Under the pieces are notes generated by a model. That model made no database searches and was not told the origin of the DNA. It saw nothing but the letters and a program-made list of their open reading frames with translations. Below, one piece after another: positions 1 to 7,785 of a stretch of 51,934 bases of DNA. Origin of the DNA: a virus. Positions within the stretch are counted from its first letter, which is position 1. Every line of letters begins with the position of its first letter. A program made the translations under genes and the position numbers. Where the stretch lies: IMG/VR virus record IMGVR_UViG_3300037340_000128, positions 1 through 51,934 of that record, one strand, 5' to 3'.

Positions 1-4
1 AGAA

Positions 5-120
5 CGGAAACTAGGTCGTAGGGAGAACCGCCCAATCATGAGGGCGGTTTTTCTATGCCAAAAGAAAAGCCGCTTGCCCGATGAATCGAGTGCGGCTGAT
101 CTGCTTCGACCTAGTTTTCG
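5..120. repeat. 14-bp inverted repeat flanking a terminator
   Basis: Bases 5-18 (CGGAAACTAGGTCG) and the complement of 107-120 (CGAAAACTAGGTCG) match at 13 of 14 positions. A terminator lies between the arms. The AGGTCG core also recurs in leaders of several minus-strand genes further right. Role unknown; no gene was recognised in bases 1-213 apart from these elements. Confidence 0.5.
28..53 (+). terminator. Rho-independent terminator
   Basis: Stem CCGCCC (28-33) pairs with GGGCGG (42-47) around an 8-base loop and is followed by five T. It would end plus-strand transcription arriving from left of the window. Confidence 0.8.
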
Positions 121-197
121 TAGGTTTCCCTCTCCATAAGCGGGCGTTCGACCCAGAGGGTGCATGTATTACTACACCGGCGCGGCGAGAAGTTATC

Positions 198-209
198 GCG
201 GATTTCCGC
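198..209. repeat. Palindrome GCGGATTTCCGC, copy 1
   Basis: Exact copy followed by AATCC, lying 5 bases beyond the stop codon of the GH26-like gene. One of ten GCGGANNTCCGC sites in the window. Confidence 0.85.
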
Positions 210-213
210 AATC

Positions 214-1029
214 CTAGAGCAGAGCTTTGAGGGTCGAAAGCGCGGCCGATCCAAGAGTGAATGGACTTTGCGAAAAGTAGATGATCCCCTGCGCGCCGGA
301 AGCGAAGGCGGCTTGCAAGAAGGCAGACTGGTTGTCGGTATTTACCGCTCCGATGGAGGTGAGCCAGAGGGGTTTACCAAACGCTTGCATCGTTGGAATA
401 GATTGTGAAAATACTTGCGAGTATGTTTGCCCCCCGAAATCAAAACCATCAAGACCAACAATGTCCACCACGCTATTGCCAGGATAGTAAGCCGTAAGAG
501 CACTACAAGGCATGCCACCACCGCATTGATTAGGGTCATACGCAAACTTTACATTGCTTACGCCGGAAAACAAGGCGTGGATGTGAACCCAGGCGGCTTT
601 GAAAGCGGACGGGTTGCCGTAGTACGGACTCCAATTACCGTTCATCTCGTCGAGCGGCGCGAAGATGACGGGATAGGGATACGCTTTCATTTCGTTCGCC
701 CACGTCGTGAGGAATGAATCCGCCGCGCCGTTCTCGATCTGCGTTGCGGTGTAGCTCGATTCCCAATATGCGAAGACCGGGCCGGTTACTTTCTGCGAAG
801 CAAGGTCCTCGGTGAAGTCATCGCCGTCGCCGAAGAAGAATCCCGTATACGTTCCGTACTGGGTTTCTTTCTGGTTGTTGTACATCCCGAACTGGATGCC
901 GGCGGGAGCTGGTGTTACGACGGGAGGCGGTGGAGGCGGCGGAACTGGCTGATGATGATGGCCGCGCGCGAACGCGGGTGAAGCTGCGAGAAACAGGACT
1001 GCGCTGATGATGAGAGTGAGTTTTTTCAT
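214..1029 (-). CDS. Secreted GH26-like glycoside hydrolase
   Basis: A 271-residue protein with a clear signal peptide (residues 1-21, ending SPAFA), a His/Pro-rich linker (24-40) and a domain resembling glycoside hydrolase family 26 (beta-mannanase type). The acid/base region APLDEMNGNW is present, with Glu128 as the likely proton donor. Where family members carry the nucleophile Glu (typically in a TE-G context), this protein reads WLTSIGAV, with Ser225 at or near that position. It may therefore be a binder rather than an active enzyme. It ends the lysis and envelope gene block and could act on exopolysaccharide or cell wall outside the cell. The ATG start has no Shine-Dalgarno; its leader contains ACACTAACTTACC, typical of this element. 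Confidence 0.75.
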   Translation of the reverse strand: MKKLTLIISAVLFLAASPAFARGHHHQPVPPPPPPPVVTPAPAGIQFGMYNNQKETQYGTYTGFFFGDGDDFTEDLASQKVTGPVFAYWESSYTATQIENGAADSFLTTWANEMKAYPYPVIFAPLDEMNGNWSPYYGNPSAFKAAWVHIHALFSGVSNVKFAYDPNQCGGGMPCSALTAYYPGNSVVDIVGLDGFDFGGQTYSQVFSQSIPTMQAFGKPLWLTSIGAVNTDNQSAFLQAAFASGAQGIIYFSQSPFTLGSAALSTLKALL

Positions 1030-1089
1030 ATTGGTAAGTTAGTGTTTCCCCGAATGTCGGCTGACCAGGCCATCGGTGGTCGGCTTGGT

Positions 1090-1686
1090 TTACTGCCAGC
1101 AATTTTTGCTCGCGATCCATGGTTGCAAACCCGACTGCTTGTAGAGAATCAGAGCGTAGGTAACGTTATCTGCCTCGGAGCCGCATACATTCAATCCAAG
1201 CGAGTGGAGCTCGGCAGCATGTGCCCACGTATTGATCTGGAACAGCCCGCAGTCACGCTGGACGATGATCGTCCCGGTCGGAGTATGCTCCTCGCCCCAG
1301 AGGATACTGCCGTCGGCGTTAAATTGGCGCGGAACGGCATTGGGGCTTCCGTTGGACTCACAGGCGGCAATCCTATAAAGCGTGGTGGTCGGCAGGTTCA
1401 GAAGGCCTAGGCTTTCTTTACCTGCTTCGCTGGCTATAGAGATAGCGGTGGGGGGTGCGGTATTGGCACTTTTGGACGGCTGCGCCGCTCCTAGGGCGTT
1501 TAAATGGAAAGTAGCCGCTTCTGCTTTTGGCGCGGTTCCTTGGATTACATACACGGCTGGCTGGGCTAGGACTGAAAGAAGGCTGAAAAGACCGATGAGA
1601 GCATGAAGTGATTTGATGGGTTGTGCTCGGTGGGAGCCGCCCGTGGTTACCATACGGTAACCCGTAATTTCGGGCATCGGCTGCAT
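1090..1686 (-). CDS. Lytic transglycosylase-like endolysin
   Basis: A 198-residue protein with a hydrophobic segment near residues 28-48 (signal anchor) and a C-terminal lysozyme-like SLT domain (about 100-198). The motif AACESNGSPNA places the catalytic Glu at 110, and RDCGLFQIN matches the conserved GLFQIN-type motif of the fold. It should cleave peptidoglycan glycan strands during lysis or entry. The N-terminus is uncertain: ATG codons at residues 1, 4 and 12 are all possible and none has a Shine-Dalgarno. It lies upstream of the GH26-like gene in the same direction. Confidence 0.8.
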   Translation of the reverse strand: MQPMPEITGYRMVTTGGSHRAQPIKSLHALIGLFSLLSVLAQPAVYVIQGTAPKAEAATFHLNALGAAQPSKSANTAPPTAISIASEAGKESLGLLNLPTTTLYRIAACESNGSPNAVPRQFNADGSILWGEEHTPTGTIIVQRDCGLFQINTWAHAAELHSLGLNVCGSEADNVTYALILYKQSGLQPWIASKNCWQ

Positions 1687-1842
1687 TTAAGAGCCGAGAT
1701 TAGATTTACGCGACTGGGTTGAGCAGGAAGGGGCTTCCTGGAGGTTCCTGCGTTGCTAGAAAGGGAATTTTCTCGATGATCTTCGTCGTTGCGAAGGTAT
1801 TAAATTGTGGAACTTGGAAGCCCCAATAACGATACCGTTTTG

Positions 1843-1854
1843 GCGGAAATCCGC
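1843..1854. repeat. Palindrome GCGGAAATCCGC, copy 2
   Basis: Exact copy with an AA centre, followed by AATCC. It lies 20-31 bases beyond the stop of the small membrane protein gene at 1874. The stretch 1687-1873 holds nothing else recognised. Confidence 0.85.
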
Positions 1855-1873
1855 AATCCGGTGCTGTGGATAG

Positions 1874-2305
1874 TCATGGCACGTCATTCGTATAGAAAAG
1901 TAGCGTCCCGTGTCCTTCGAAGCGGGCTTGGTTATACGTATAGTCCATCTGTCCATTCGGGCCAAATGGGCCATGTGGCCGCCCTTCTCCCACGATCCAA
2001 ATTGCCTGCCAGAAACCCGTCTGGTCGCCCGAAGGTTGGGTACGCCAGGTATGCCAAGCTCGGGGGGTGTGGACGATGCCGCCGAAGCAAGATTCTGTCA
2101 TTGGCACGATGAAGTGATTTTTCTTAAGGTTCGAGAAGTCAAAATTCTGGTCGAATGCTTTGGGGCAGATCGTGGGGTTGACCAGGTTCTCGATACGTCG
2201 CCGCGCCGCGGCGGTCTTCTCATCCTGCCGGGAAGCGAGCATCCCGAAAGCCCAGATCGCCAAAATGATGCCGACTCCGATAAGGATACTGCCCGCCCGT
2301 TTCAC
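1874..2305 (-). CDS. Membrane-anchored protein of unknown function
   Basis: A protein of about 143 residues with one N-terminal transmembrane segment (SILIGVGIILAIWAFGML) followed by a soluble domain rich in Trp and Gly. The family was not recognised. A longer frame opens at an ATG at 2335, but that ATG and its next codons form the T-tract and stem of a minus-strand terminator (2321-2354). The GTG at 2305 is therefore preferred. Its place between lysis genes suggests an envelope role, without other evidence. Confidence 0.55.
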   Translation of the reverse strand: MKRAGSILIGVGIILAIWAFGMLASRQDEKTAAARRRIENLVNPTICPKAFDQNFDFSNLKKNHFIVPMTESCFGGIVHTPRAWHTWRTQPSGDQTGFWQAIWIVGEGRPHGPFGPNGQMDYTYNQARFEGHGTLLFYTNDVP

Positions 2306-2320
2306 GGAAACAAAGATAGC

Positions 2321-2354
2321 AAAAAATAGAGCCATCCTGTTTCAAAGATGGCTC
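2321..2354 (-). terminator. Rho-independent terminator (minus strand)
   Basis: Perfect 8-bp stem GAGCCATC/GATGGCTC (2329-2336 with 2347-2354), loop of 10, then TATTTTTT on the minus strand. It would end the long late transcript arriving from the tail and lysis genes, so the three genes to its left may have their own promoter or rely on readthrough. Confidence 0.75.
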
Positions 2355-2428
2355 AATGCCGGATTCTCTCGCACTAGTGGCGGGAATCCTATGGCTACGG
2401 GAAGAAATTGGATCACCTCTTTTCTCTC

Positions 2429-2509
2429 CTAAGTAGGAGCGTTGAATGTGTAAGCGAGTGCGGCGCAAACGGCCGCGAGGATGAACGAATAGCTCAGCCA
2501 GAATTTCAT
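2429..2509 (-). CDS. 26-residue membrane peptide
   Basis: A short frame, MKFWLSYSFILAAVCAALAY followed by TFNAPT, forms a single transmembrane helix. Its ATG overlaps the TGA that ends the preceding reading frame (ATGA), the coupling style used throughout this element, and it stops about 75 bases before a strong terminator. It sits in the lysis region, so a small holin-like or regulatory peptide is possible. Too short to assign by homology. Confidence 0.45.
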   Translation of the reverse strand: MKFWLSYSFILAAVCAALAYTFNAPT

Positions 2510-2643
2510 GCAGTCGCCGCCTTCACCGAGTTGTGCAGTTGCCGATAAAGCTCAAAGAGCCATTAGCGATAGCAGGGTTCGTGGAATGAATCCACGATGT
2601 CATCGTACGGCTCAATGCGCCGAAGGCATTTGGGGCAAGTCAT
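2506..2643 (-). pseudogene. Small Cys-containing frame split by an in-frame TAA
   Basis: From the ATG at 2643 the frame encodes 26 residues (starting MTCPKCLRRIEPYDDIVDSF) with a CPKC pair and a later Cys, then a TAA at 2563-2565. The same frame continues for 18 sensible codons (WLFELYRQLHNSVKAATA) to a TGA that overlaps the next start codon. The ATG itself overlaps the TGA of the gene before it. Both ends therefore look like a functional 45-residue gene with one internal ochre codon. It may be a nonsense mutation, a sequence error, or two products: a 26-residue peptide plus an untranslated spacer. Confidence 0.5.
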
Positions 2644-2831
2644 TGCGCCTCCCTCGGGTTGTTCGCTAGGAACAAATGGTATTGCCGGAGATCGTCTTCC
2701 GTGAGTCGCACATGCGCGAAAGTTTGTACGGGATCACTTTCCCGTCTTCCGCAACTGGTGCATTTCCCAAGAGAGTCGAAGGGTACGGTTACGCCACAAT
2801 GGATGCAGCGCTGTGCGTTCTTGTTTGGCAC
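2640..2831 (-). CDS. Small zinc-ribbon protein
   Basis: A 63-residue protein with two Cys pairs (RCIHCG at 8-13 and CTSCGR at 24-29), a typical zinc ribbon, followed by a helical tail. The GTG start is preceded by AAAAAGGAGAAACC, one of the few good Shine-Dalgarno sites on this strand. It overlaps the next small frame by ATGA. Probably binds nucleic acid or a protein partner; function unknown. Confidence 0.65.
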   Translation of the reverse strand: MPNKNAQRCIHCGVTVPFDSLGKCTSCGRRESDPVQTFAHVRLTEDDLRQYHLFLANNPREAQ

Positions 2832-2864
2832 AAGGTTTCTCCTTTTTCTGGAATTTGCTGAACT

Positions 2865-3581
2865 TCATGCGCGGGCTTCCAAGAATCCGGCGAGCTTGGC
2901 CGTGGCCTTGAATTGCGGGATCGGGTCGAGAGTTTTGAACGCAGATGTAAAGGCGTTCGACAAACTCCAAAGGGAGCGCGATTGGAATTCTTCAACCTGC
3001 GGGTTGAAGTACAGATCGTGGACCGGCCGGGCCAGGTGCTTCGGAACTTCGAGGTCCGATTCGATGAACGCCTGGTAGATCAGGAGCTTGGCCGAAACGT
3101 CGGTCAGCTGCGAGTCGCGCCAACGGTCGACGGCTTTTACCATCGGATCGAAGTTGCGCTGCATCTGATCGACGCCAACTGACAATGCATTTTGAAGCGA
3201 GAAGTGTTTCGAATGCTTGGCGAGTACGGGTTCGAAGTCGCCCTTGAACGCCATGTTCTGGCAGACGAAGACACGGTAGCCGACGGTCATCGCGAGGCGC
3301 ATGGATTTGTCATGCGAGTTGCGGATACCGATTGCGAACCGGCAGCCGTTGAATGTTGTTTCGAGCTCCATGAGCCCGAACATCTTCATGCCGTCTTTGG
3401 ATACGGCATACTCCTCGGCGTGGATGCCGATGTGGCGGAAGCCGAGAGTTTCGACAAGGGCGTTCACCACTTCGTGATGAGGCACGGGTTTGTGCGTTGC
3501 GGTGCCGAGCGGCGTGGGTACAAGCGCGAGCTGTTGGCGATCGAGCTTCCCCTCGTACGAGATGAGCGTAGAAGTTTCCAT
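2865..3581 (-). CDS. DUF932 family phage/plasmid protein
   Basis: A 238-residue protein resembling the DUF932 family of phages and plasmids, recognised from the HKPVPHHEVVNALVETLGF, ELETTFNGCRFAIGIRNSHD and GYRVFVCQNMAF segments and the typical length. Members are widespread on mobile elements, but a biochemical role is not established. An AGGGAG Shine-Dalgarno lies 5-10 bases before the ATG. Between this gene and the next one upstream are competing hairpin stems (3638-3665). Confidence 0.7.
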   Translation of the reverse strand: METSTLISYEGKLDRQQLALVPTPLGTATHKPVPHHEVVNALVETLGFRHIGIHAEEYAVSKDGMKMFGLMELETTFNGCRFAIGIRNSHDKSMRLAMTVGYRVFVCQNMAFKGDFEPVLAKHSKHFSLQNALSVGVDQMQRNFDPMVKAVDRWRDSQLTDVSAKLLIYQAFIESDLEVPKHLARPVHDLYFNPQVEEFQSRSLWSLSNAFTSAFKTLDPIPQFKATAKLAGFLEARA

Positions 3582-3637
3582 AGTTCTCCCTATTCAGTTG
3601 TGAAGTTGCGGATTCGAGCAGTGTGCTCGGGACCACC

Positions 3638-3665
3638 TAGCGGGTCGAAAGCGCTAGATGGACCC
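3638..3665. promoter_or_regulatory. Two competing hairpin stems
   Basis: TAGCG (3638-3642) can pair with CGCTA (3652-3656), while GGGTC (3642-3646) can pair with GACCC (3661-3665). The two stems share base 3642 and interleave, so they exclude each other, as in an attenuator. The site precedes the DUF932 gene on the minus strand. Short stems, so the case is weak. Confidence 0.25.
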
Positions 3666-3673
3666 GAAAACGC

Positions 3674-3880
3674 TTAGGACTGCGTAACGGGGAAAACTAC
3701 TGTCGCGCCGGACTGATGTGTCTCTGTGAACGAGACGACTGGATCTGCCGCGGGTGCCGGTGCTGCTGCGATGAGCGCCTGCAAGTCGGTGATGATCTGC
3801 GCGACTGCCGCCGGAACTCCTTCGAGTTGGGTCGTATCAATCGCTTGCGCTTCGGCTAAAACGCTTTGTAATGTGGGCAT
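3674..3880 (-). CDS. Small Ala/Pro-rich protein
   Basis: A 68-residue protein beginning MPTLQSVLAEAQAIDTTQLE, with an amphipathic N-terminal half, an Ala/Pro-rich linker and a beta-rich tail. Not recognised. The leader carries AAAGGTCGCAAAC about 27 bases before the ATG, a shared element of several genes here, and no Shine-Dalgarno. Confidence 0.5.
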   Translation of the reverse strand: MPTLQSVLAEAQAIDTTQLEGVPAAVAQIITDLQALIAAAPAPAADPVVSFTETHQSGATVVFPVTQS

Positions 3881-3933
3881 GGAATGATGATGTTTATGTT
3901 TGCGACCTTTTCAATGGGAGTGGGGCTTCAATG

Positions 3934-4068
3934 TTATGCACCACACGCGAGTGCAATGCCGGTGACGAGAGCGTCAAGTCCGAGGATCACATCGGCGTAA
4001 GCGAAATGAACGAAGGTGGAGATGCCGAAAACGAGAAAGAAGATGACCAAGCCTACTTTGCTGATCAT
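3934..4068 (-). CDS. 44-residue membrane protein, possible holin component
   Basis: A short frame starting MISKVGLVIFFLVFGISTF with two hydrophobic stretches (about 3-22 and 26-43). It sits directly after the 71-residue membrane protein gene in the lysis cassette, with 8 bases between stop and start. Size and two-segment layout would suit a small holin, but this rests on position only. Confidence 0.5.
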   Translation of the reverse strand: MISKVGLVIFFLVFGISTFVHFAYADVILGLDALVTGIALACGA

Positions 4069-4076
4069 GTTTTGTT

Positions 4077-4292
4077 TTATTGACCGCTTACCGGCTGTGA
4101 AACGGCTGCGGACGATACAGCCGCGTTTTGGACACCTGCGACGTGGAAGTATGTCGTTAGGAATCCGAAGATGACATCAAGGACTGCTGAAACGGATGGT
4201 GCAACCGACGGTTCAAGGAGTTGCCAGATGTTATAGGCAAATCCGACAACAAGAGTCCAGAACGTGCGGCTCTTGAAAATGTTGTAGTTCAT
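4077..4292 (-). CDS. Holin-like membrane protein
   Basis: A 71-residue protein with two hydrophobic segments (FWTLVVGFAYNIWQLLEP and VSAVLDVIFGFLTTYFHV) and a polar C-terminus. This layout, and the FKSRTFWTLV start, resemble small phage membrane proteins often annotated as holins. Its ATG overlaps the stop of the peptidase gene before it (ATGA), so peptidase and putative holin are translated together. Confidence 0.55.
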   Translation of the reverse strand: MNYNIFKSRTFWTLVVGFAYNIWQLLEPSVAPSVSAVLDVIFGFLTTYFHVAGVQNAAVSSAAVSQPVSGQ

Positions 4293-5173
4293 AAGATTTC
4301 TTCTACTGCTTCAATCGCCTGTTCGACCTCGTCCAATAAGGTTTCCTTCTGGGCGACAGGTTCGGATGACTGCGATACTGCTTGGACGGTCGCCGCGGCT
4401 GACTGTACGATCTGCTGTAGCTGCGCGACCGGCATATCGAGGGCGGTGCCGCTTTCGAGGAAAAACTGGGGAGTCACGTATTGTTTGTGGATCGCCTTGA
4501 ACGCGAACGCCGAATTTGGATCTGCGGAATCGACGATGTAAATGTTCTCCGCATCATAGCCGTACGCGACGATGAAATGAGTGTAAGGCGTCGTGTTAAA
4601 CGTCGGCGTTGATGTCCCCCAGAACCCGCTATCGCAATGGATGAGTAGGATGACGGCCTTGTTTTGGTAGATCGCCTGTTGCAATGCCGGGAAAGTAAGG
4701 GCATCGAATCCATACGAAATTATTTTGTGGTTCGCGGCATCGGCATCCTCGGCCGGAGTAACGGCGCTCGGGTTGCAATAAGTTTCGGCAGGAAGCAGCA
4801 CGTCATTCTCCAAAGGTTCGAATGTGGCGGCTCCCATTTTTTGGAGCCATTTGAAAATGGCGGTCATCGAGGTTCCCGCGCTAATCGGGAAGCCGTCGTA
4901 GACGGGAGAGGAAGGAGTCTTAATTTTTATCACTCCGTAGCGGGGCGAATAGCGCTGGTTGAGCTCGGGATTCTGATAGTGGTCGAGAATTGCTTGGAAG
5001 TGCGCGCCCGCGTGCTCACCACAGAAAAACGTCTGCCCCTGATAGTTGCGTGTGAACCACCCCATGTCAGGGATGAACGTGGCGGGTATTTGAACAGGTG
5101 CTTGAACCGCGCCAAGGAGAATGTCACGGTTATCTTTTGGCCTTGGTTGCGCGCGGAGAAAGCTGAAGTCCAT
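4289..5173 (-). CDS. Papain-like cysteine peptidase
   Basis: A 294-residue protein resembling C1A/C39-type cysteine peptidases. The nucleophile is likely Cys51 in TFFCGEHAGAHFQ, the His is His199 in YTHFIVAYGYD, and Asp215 in YIVDSADP is the probable third residue. A predicted helical Gln/Glu-rich tail follows residue 240. No signal peptide is seen. It lies in the lysis block, coupled to a holin-like gene, so a peptide-bond cutter of the cell wall or of a virion protein is plausible; the substrate is unknown. The start has no Shine-Dalgarno. Confidence 0.65.
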   Translation of the reverse strand: MDFSFLRAQPRPKDNRDILLGAVQAPVQIPATFIPDMGWFTRNYQGQTFFCGEHAGAHFQAILDHYQNPELNQRYSPRYGVIKIKTPSSPVYDGFPISAGTSMTAIFKWLQKMGAATFEPLENDVLLPAETYCNPSAVTPAEDADAANHKIISYGFDALTFPALQQAIYQNKAVILLIHCDSGFWGTSTPTFNTTPYTHFIVAYGYDAENIYIVDSADPNSAFAFKAIHKQYVTPQFFLESGTALDMPVAQLQQIVQSAAATVQAVSQSSEPVAQKETLLDEVEQAIEAVEEIL

Positions 5174-5220
5174 TTGCTGTTAATTGTGAGCGATGGGCTG
5201 GATTTGTCCAGTGCATAAGC

Positions 5221-5316
5221 CAATCCCCTCCCCCGCTGGGATGTCCCGATTTTATTGGCTTTTTGGCGATAGGGGAGTGGTAGGAGAGGGGAGGGGAGTG
5301 CTGGAAGGTGCGGAAA
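5221..5316. repeat. G-run/C-run intergenic stretch
   Basis: The gap 5174-5335 has CCCCTCCCCC near 5226 and, about 60 bases later, GGGGAGTGG...GAGGGGAGGGG. The two could pair with each other, and the three GGGG runs could form a G-quadruplex. AGCCAAT and ATTGGCT (ending at a short T run) also flank the C run. No gene is seen here. Confidence 0.4.
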
Positions 5317-5335
5317 AACGCGCTTATTGTGAGTT

Positions 5336-5707
5336 TTAGTGGAAGTGCATGAGGAGGTACCAGCCGATGAGAAGCTGGATCACCCAGAGAGCACCCAACC
5401 CATAGCGCAGAAGGGTCTCATTGCTGCGGAGCCGCGCTTCGTGGTCTTTTTGGATGGAATTGACATCGTCCTTATATATTTTCATCTCGGAGTGCGTCAC
5501 GTAGAGCGCCTTGATTTCTTTCACGTCCGATTTGATCTCCTGCACGGATGCGCCGATGTTCTTGATCTCGGTATCGTTTTTCGCTTGGGCGACTTTAATG
5601 TCGCTCAGCTCTTTCATGATGCCGGAGGTAGCCGTAACAGCCGCCGCCGCTGCCGCCACGCTTGCCGCCGCCGCTATTTGGTTAACGTTCTCTTGTTGGG
5701 CTTCCAT
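5336..5707 (-). CDS. XhlA-like coiled-coil lysis protein
   Basis: A 123-residue protein with an Ala-rich hydrophobic N-terminal part, a long coiled coil (about 33-95, heptads such as DIKVAQAKNDTEIKNIGASV) and a C-terminal transmembrane helix (GALWVIQLLIGWYLLMHF). This matches the layout of XhlA-type haemolysin/holin partners of phage lysis cassettes. An equally long frame on the opposite strand is a shadow. The ATG overlaps the TAA of a 21-codon frame (TAATG). Confidence 0.6.
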   Translation of the reverse strand: MEAQQENVNQIAAAASVAAAAAAVTATSGIMKELSDIKVAQAKNDTEIKNIGASVQEIKSDVKEIKALYVTHSEMKIYKDDVNSIQKDHEARLRSNETLLRYGLGALWVIQLLIGWYLLMHFH

Positions 5708-5772
5708 TAGGGGCGTTTAGTCGTCGGGCTGCCTGGCTGGGTGGGGAGTTTTGTTTCGTCGTCGTCGTTCAT
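5707..5772 (-). CDS. 21-residue acidic/Pro-rich peptide
   Basis: Frame MNDDDETKLPTQPGSPTTKR plus Pro. Its start follows the fibre gene stop by 3 bases (TGATCCATG, the same junction as at 7197-7203), and its TAA overlaps the next ATG. This exact packing suggests translation, perhaps only to couple the neighbours. No function can be proposed. Confidence 0.4.
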   Translation of the reverse strand: MNDDDETKLPTQPGSPTTKRP

Positions 5773-5775
5773 GGA

Positions 5776-7197
5776 TCAGTTGAAGATGAACACCGACAGA
5801 TAATTTAGCGTTGCCGTCGTGGTGTGCGTCGCGCCGGTGCTCGATTGCGCCTCGACGACGATGGAGAATGGCGACGATAGGTTCGCCGCCGCGGTGCCTG
5901 GCGTATTCGTAACTTGGGAAGCCGCTTGAGCGCAGGTGAAGAGCGCCATATAGGTTTGCGCTGATGCGGGCGTTGGAACGCTTACGAGCACATCGAAATA
6001 CATGCCAGGATTGGTGTTCAACGTGCCGGTAGATTGCGAGAAGATGAGCGTGCCGTTCATGGTAACGCCTAATGTAAAATTGGCCGACGCTGAGCCATTG
6101 CTGAACGAAACTTGACCTCTCAGCCAGATTGTCTGGTTTGCCGAGATTGCGGGAATACTCGAATAGGTCGAGATGGTGTTATACGTGCTGTTGTTGGTGA
6201 TCGTTGCGGCCGGGGCCGAAAGGTCGAGAACGGTGTGGGTCGTATTTCCGAGTACCCATTGCGGATTCGCGCTTGCGCCCTGGGTCTGGAGGACATAGCC
6301 GGAGGTCCCGGCGGGAAGCCGCGCCCAAGCGGCGCCGTTGTAATAGAGAACATCGCCCTGCGCTTCGCTGCCCGGATCAAGGACAAAGAGGCCGTAGGGA
6401 TTAACAAGCCCCGGCCGGACATCGTTGTAAATATACCCCTGCCCGGACTGCTGGTTCTCGTTGTCGTAGAGCCCAGTCTCGCCAACGACGTTGTAAAGCT
6501 CGCAGATAGGAATCTTGTTCGCCGGATACGCTGGTGCCGTAGGTGAGGCATTTTCAGTTCCTGTCGTCCATGCAAGCGTTCCCGTGGCATCAATCGTCAG
6601 AACGTCAATGCGGGGATGGGATGAGGGGGCCGTCACGGTTGGAGTGGAGCCGCCGGTGAAAAGGTAACGGGTGCCTTCAAGGAAGTACGTGCCATCCTGA
6701 ACATAGAGCTGCATGAGATGGGTAGTCCATGACCCTGATGTCACGGTACTCGTGATGTTGAAGCTCGTCAGGATGTCCGTGTTCCCGTTCACGTTCTTGT
6801 TGAGCGAAAACGGAACGATATTCGTCGATGATCCGGGCCACGCCCAGCCGACATACTGCAAGAGCGTTTGGTTGGCGGAAGATGCGGCAACTTGCGTTGA
6901 AGTGGTGAGGTCAGGGCGCCGGAGCCAGGTAAGCAAATTCGTTACGCTCGCCGCCGCGCTCGCGCCGATGAGGATGTTGTTCGCCGTCGAGCCGATGGAA
7001 CTCACGAATGTGGCAACGATGCTCGTTCCGTTCACTACAAAGGTTACGGTCTGTCCGTTCGTCGCATTGGTTCCGAGCGCAAGCGTGCCGAGCTGCTGGT
7101 GGGTCAGCAGGAATCCGGCTCCGCGCGCATCGTCGCGGCGGTCGTTATTCTGTGATGCGAGGATTGATTGCCCCGCGCCGATTGGTCTGCTTTTCAT
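5776..7197 (-). CDS. Tail fibre / receptor-binding protein
   Basis: A 473-residue Thr/Ser/Asn-rich beta protein. The segment DVLYYNGAAWARLPAGTSGY resembles the short repeat found near the shaft of many phage fibres, and the C-terminal third is a beta-rich domain suitable for receptor contact. It follows baseplate genes and precedes lysis genes, the usual place for fibres. The start is directly after the preceding stop (TGATCCATG) with no Shine-Dalgarno, pointing to coupled translation. Confidence 0.65.
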   Translation of the reverse strand: MKSRPIGAGQSILASQNNDRRDDARGAGFLLTHQQLGTLALGTNATNGQTVTFVVNGTSIVATFVSSIGSTANNILIGASAAASVTNLLTWLRRPDLTTSTQVAASSANQTLLQYVGWAWPGSSTNIVPFSLNKNVNGNTDILTSFNITSTVTSGSWTTHLMQLYVQDGTYFLEGTRYLFTGGSTPTVTAPSSHPRIDVLTIDATGTLAWTTGTENASPTAPAYPANKIPICELYNVVGETGLYDNENQQSGQGYIYNDVRPGLVNPYGLFVLDPGSEAQGDVLYYNGAAWARLPAGTSGYVLQTQGASANPQWVLGNTTHTVLDLSAPAATITNNSTYNTISTYSSIPAISANQTIWLRGQVSFSNGSASANFTLGVTMNGTLIFSQSTGTLNTNPGMYFDVLVSVPTPASAQTYMALFTCAQAASQVTNTPGTAAANLSSPFSIVVEAQSSTGATHTTTATLNYLSVFIFN

Positions 7198-7200
7198 GGA

Positions 7201-7761
7201 TCAAGAATTTGCAAATTGAATATCAACTTCGAGGGTTACGTCCGTGCCGGCCGACTTTGAAAATGAGGTGCCGAACAGGGCGTGGTTGAACATATTTCCG
7301 GTACCGATCGTGGAATTCCCGCCGATGAATGAACCGCACTCGTAATAGGTTGTGTTCGCGAGCGCGCCATCGGGGAAGAAGAATTGCACCGAGGCGGTGG
7401 TAAAGCCGTTATCGAACGCGTAGCTCACCGCCGCGCGGTTCGTGGGGGTGGTAAGCGCCGTATCGGTGTTCGTGGGGGTGGTATTCCCGGTGCCGATCTC
7501 GCCCCACGCGATGCCGAGGGGGAAATTCAGGGAACCGACGTAAGCGCTGATGAGATACTGCACCAAAATGTCGATGCCGTAATTCGATGAATCGACAATG
7601 AGGTTCTTCTGCTCAACTTCGATCTTGCCCTCCTTAAGGATTTCCTGTGCCTGCTCGATCTTGCCCATCTCCATGAGCGTTTGCATCAAGTGGGTGGTTC
7701 CGGCGGGATGAGAACGGAGACGGACGGTGCCTGATACTTTTAATGTTTCATTTTGTTGCAT
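7201..7761 (-). CDS. Tail-tip/fibre-associated protein
   Basis: A 186-residue protein: a helical N-terminal part (MEMGKIEQAQEILKEGKIEV) then a beta-rich domain with GIAWGEIGTGNTTPTNTDTA and a closing LEVDIQF strand. Similar proteins occur beside fibre genes in siphoviruses. Likely structural. It precedes the fibre gene by 3 bases. Confidence 0.5.
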   Translation of the reverse strand: MQQNETLKVSGTVRLRSHPAGTTHLMQTLMEMGKIEQAQEILKEGKIEVEQKNLIVDSSNYGIDILVQYLISAYVGSLNFPLGIAWGEIGTGNTTPTNTDTALTTPTNRAAVSYAFDNGFTTASVQFFFPDGALANTTYYECGSFIGGNSTIGTGNMFNHALFGTSFSKSAGTDVTLEVDIQFANS

Positions 7762-7785
7762 GGGCGGGGGTTACTGGAAGTATAG

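Noticed and set aside
90-170. Possible second tRNA or tRNA fragment (GTTCGACCC) at the left edge
   Set aside because: No cloverleaf could be drawn and no match to the tRNA-Sec 3' end was found, so it is not an attachment-site copy.
5339-5710. A 123-codon plus-strand frame opposite the coiled-coil lysis gene
   Set aside because: It lies exactly antisense to a protein with a convincing coiled coil and membrane helix, and its translation has no domain features.
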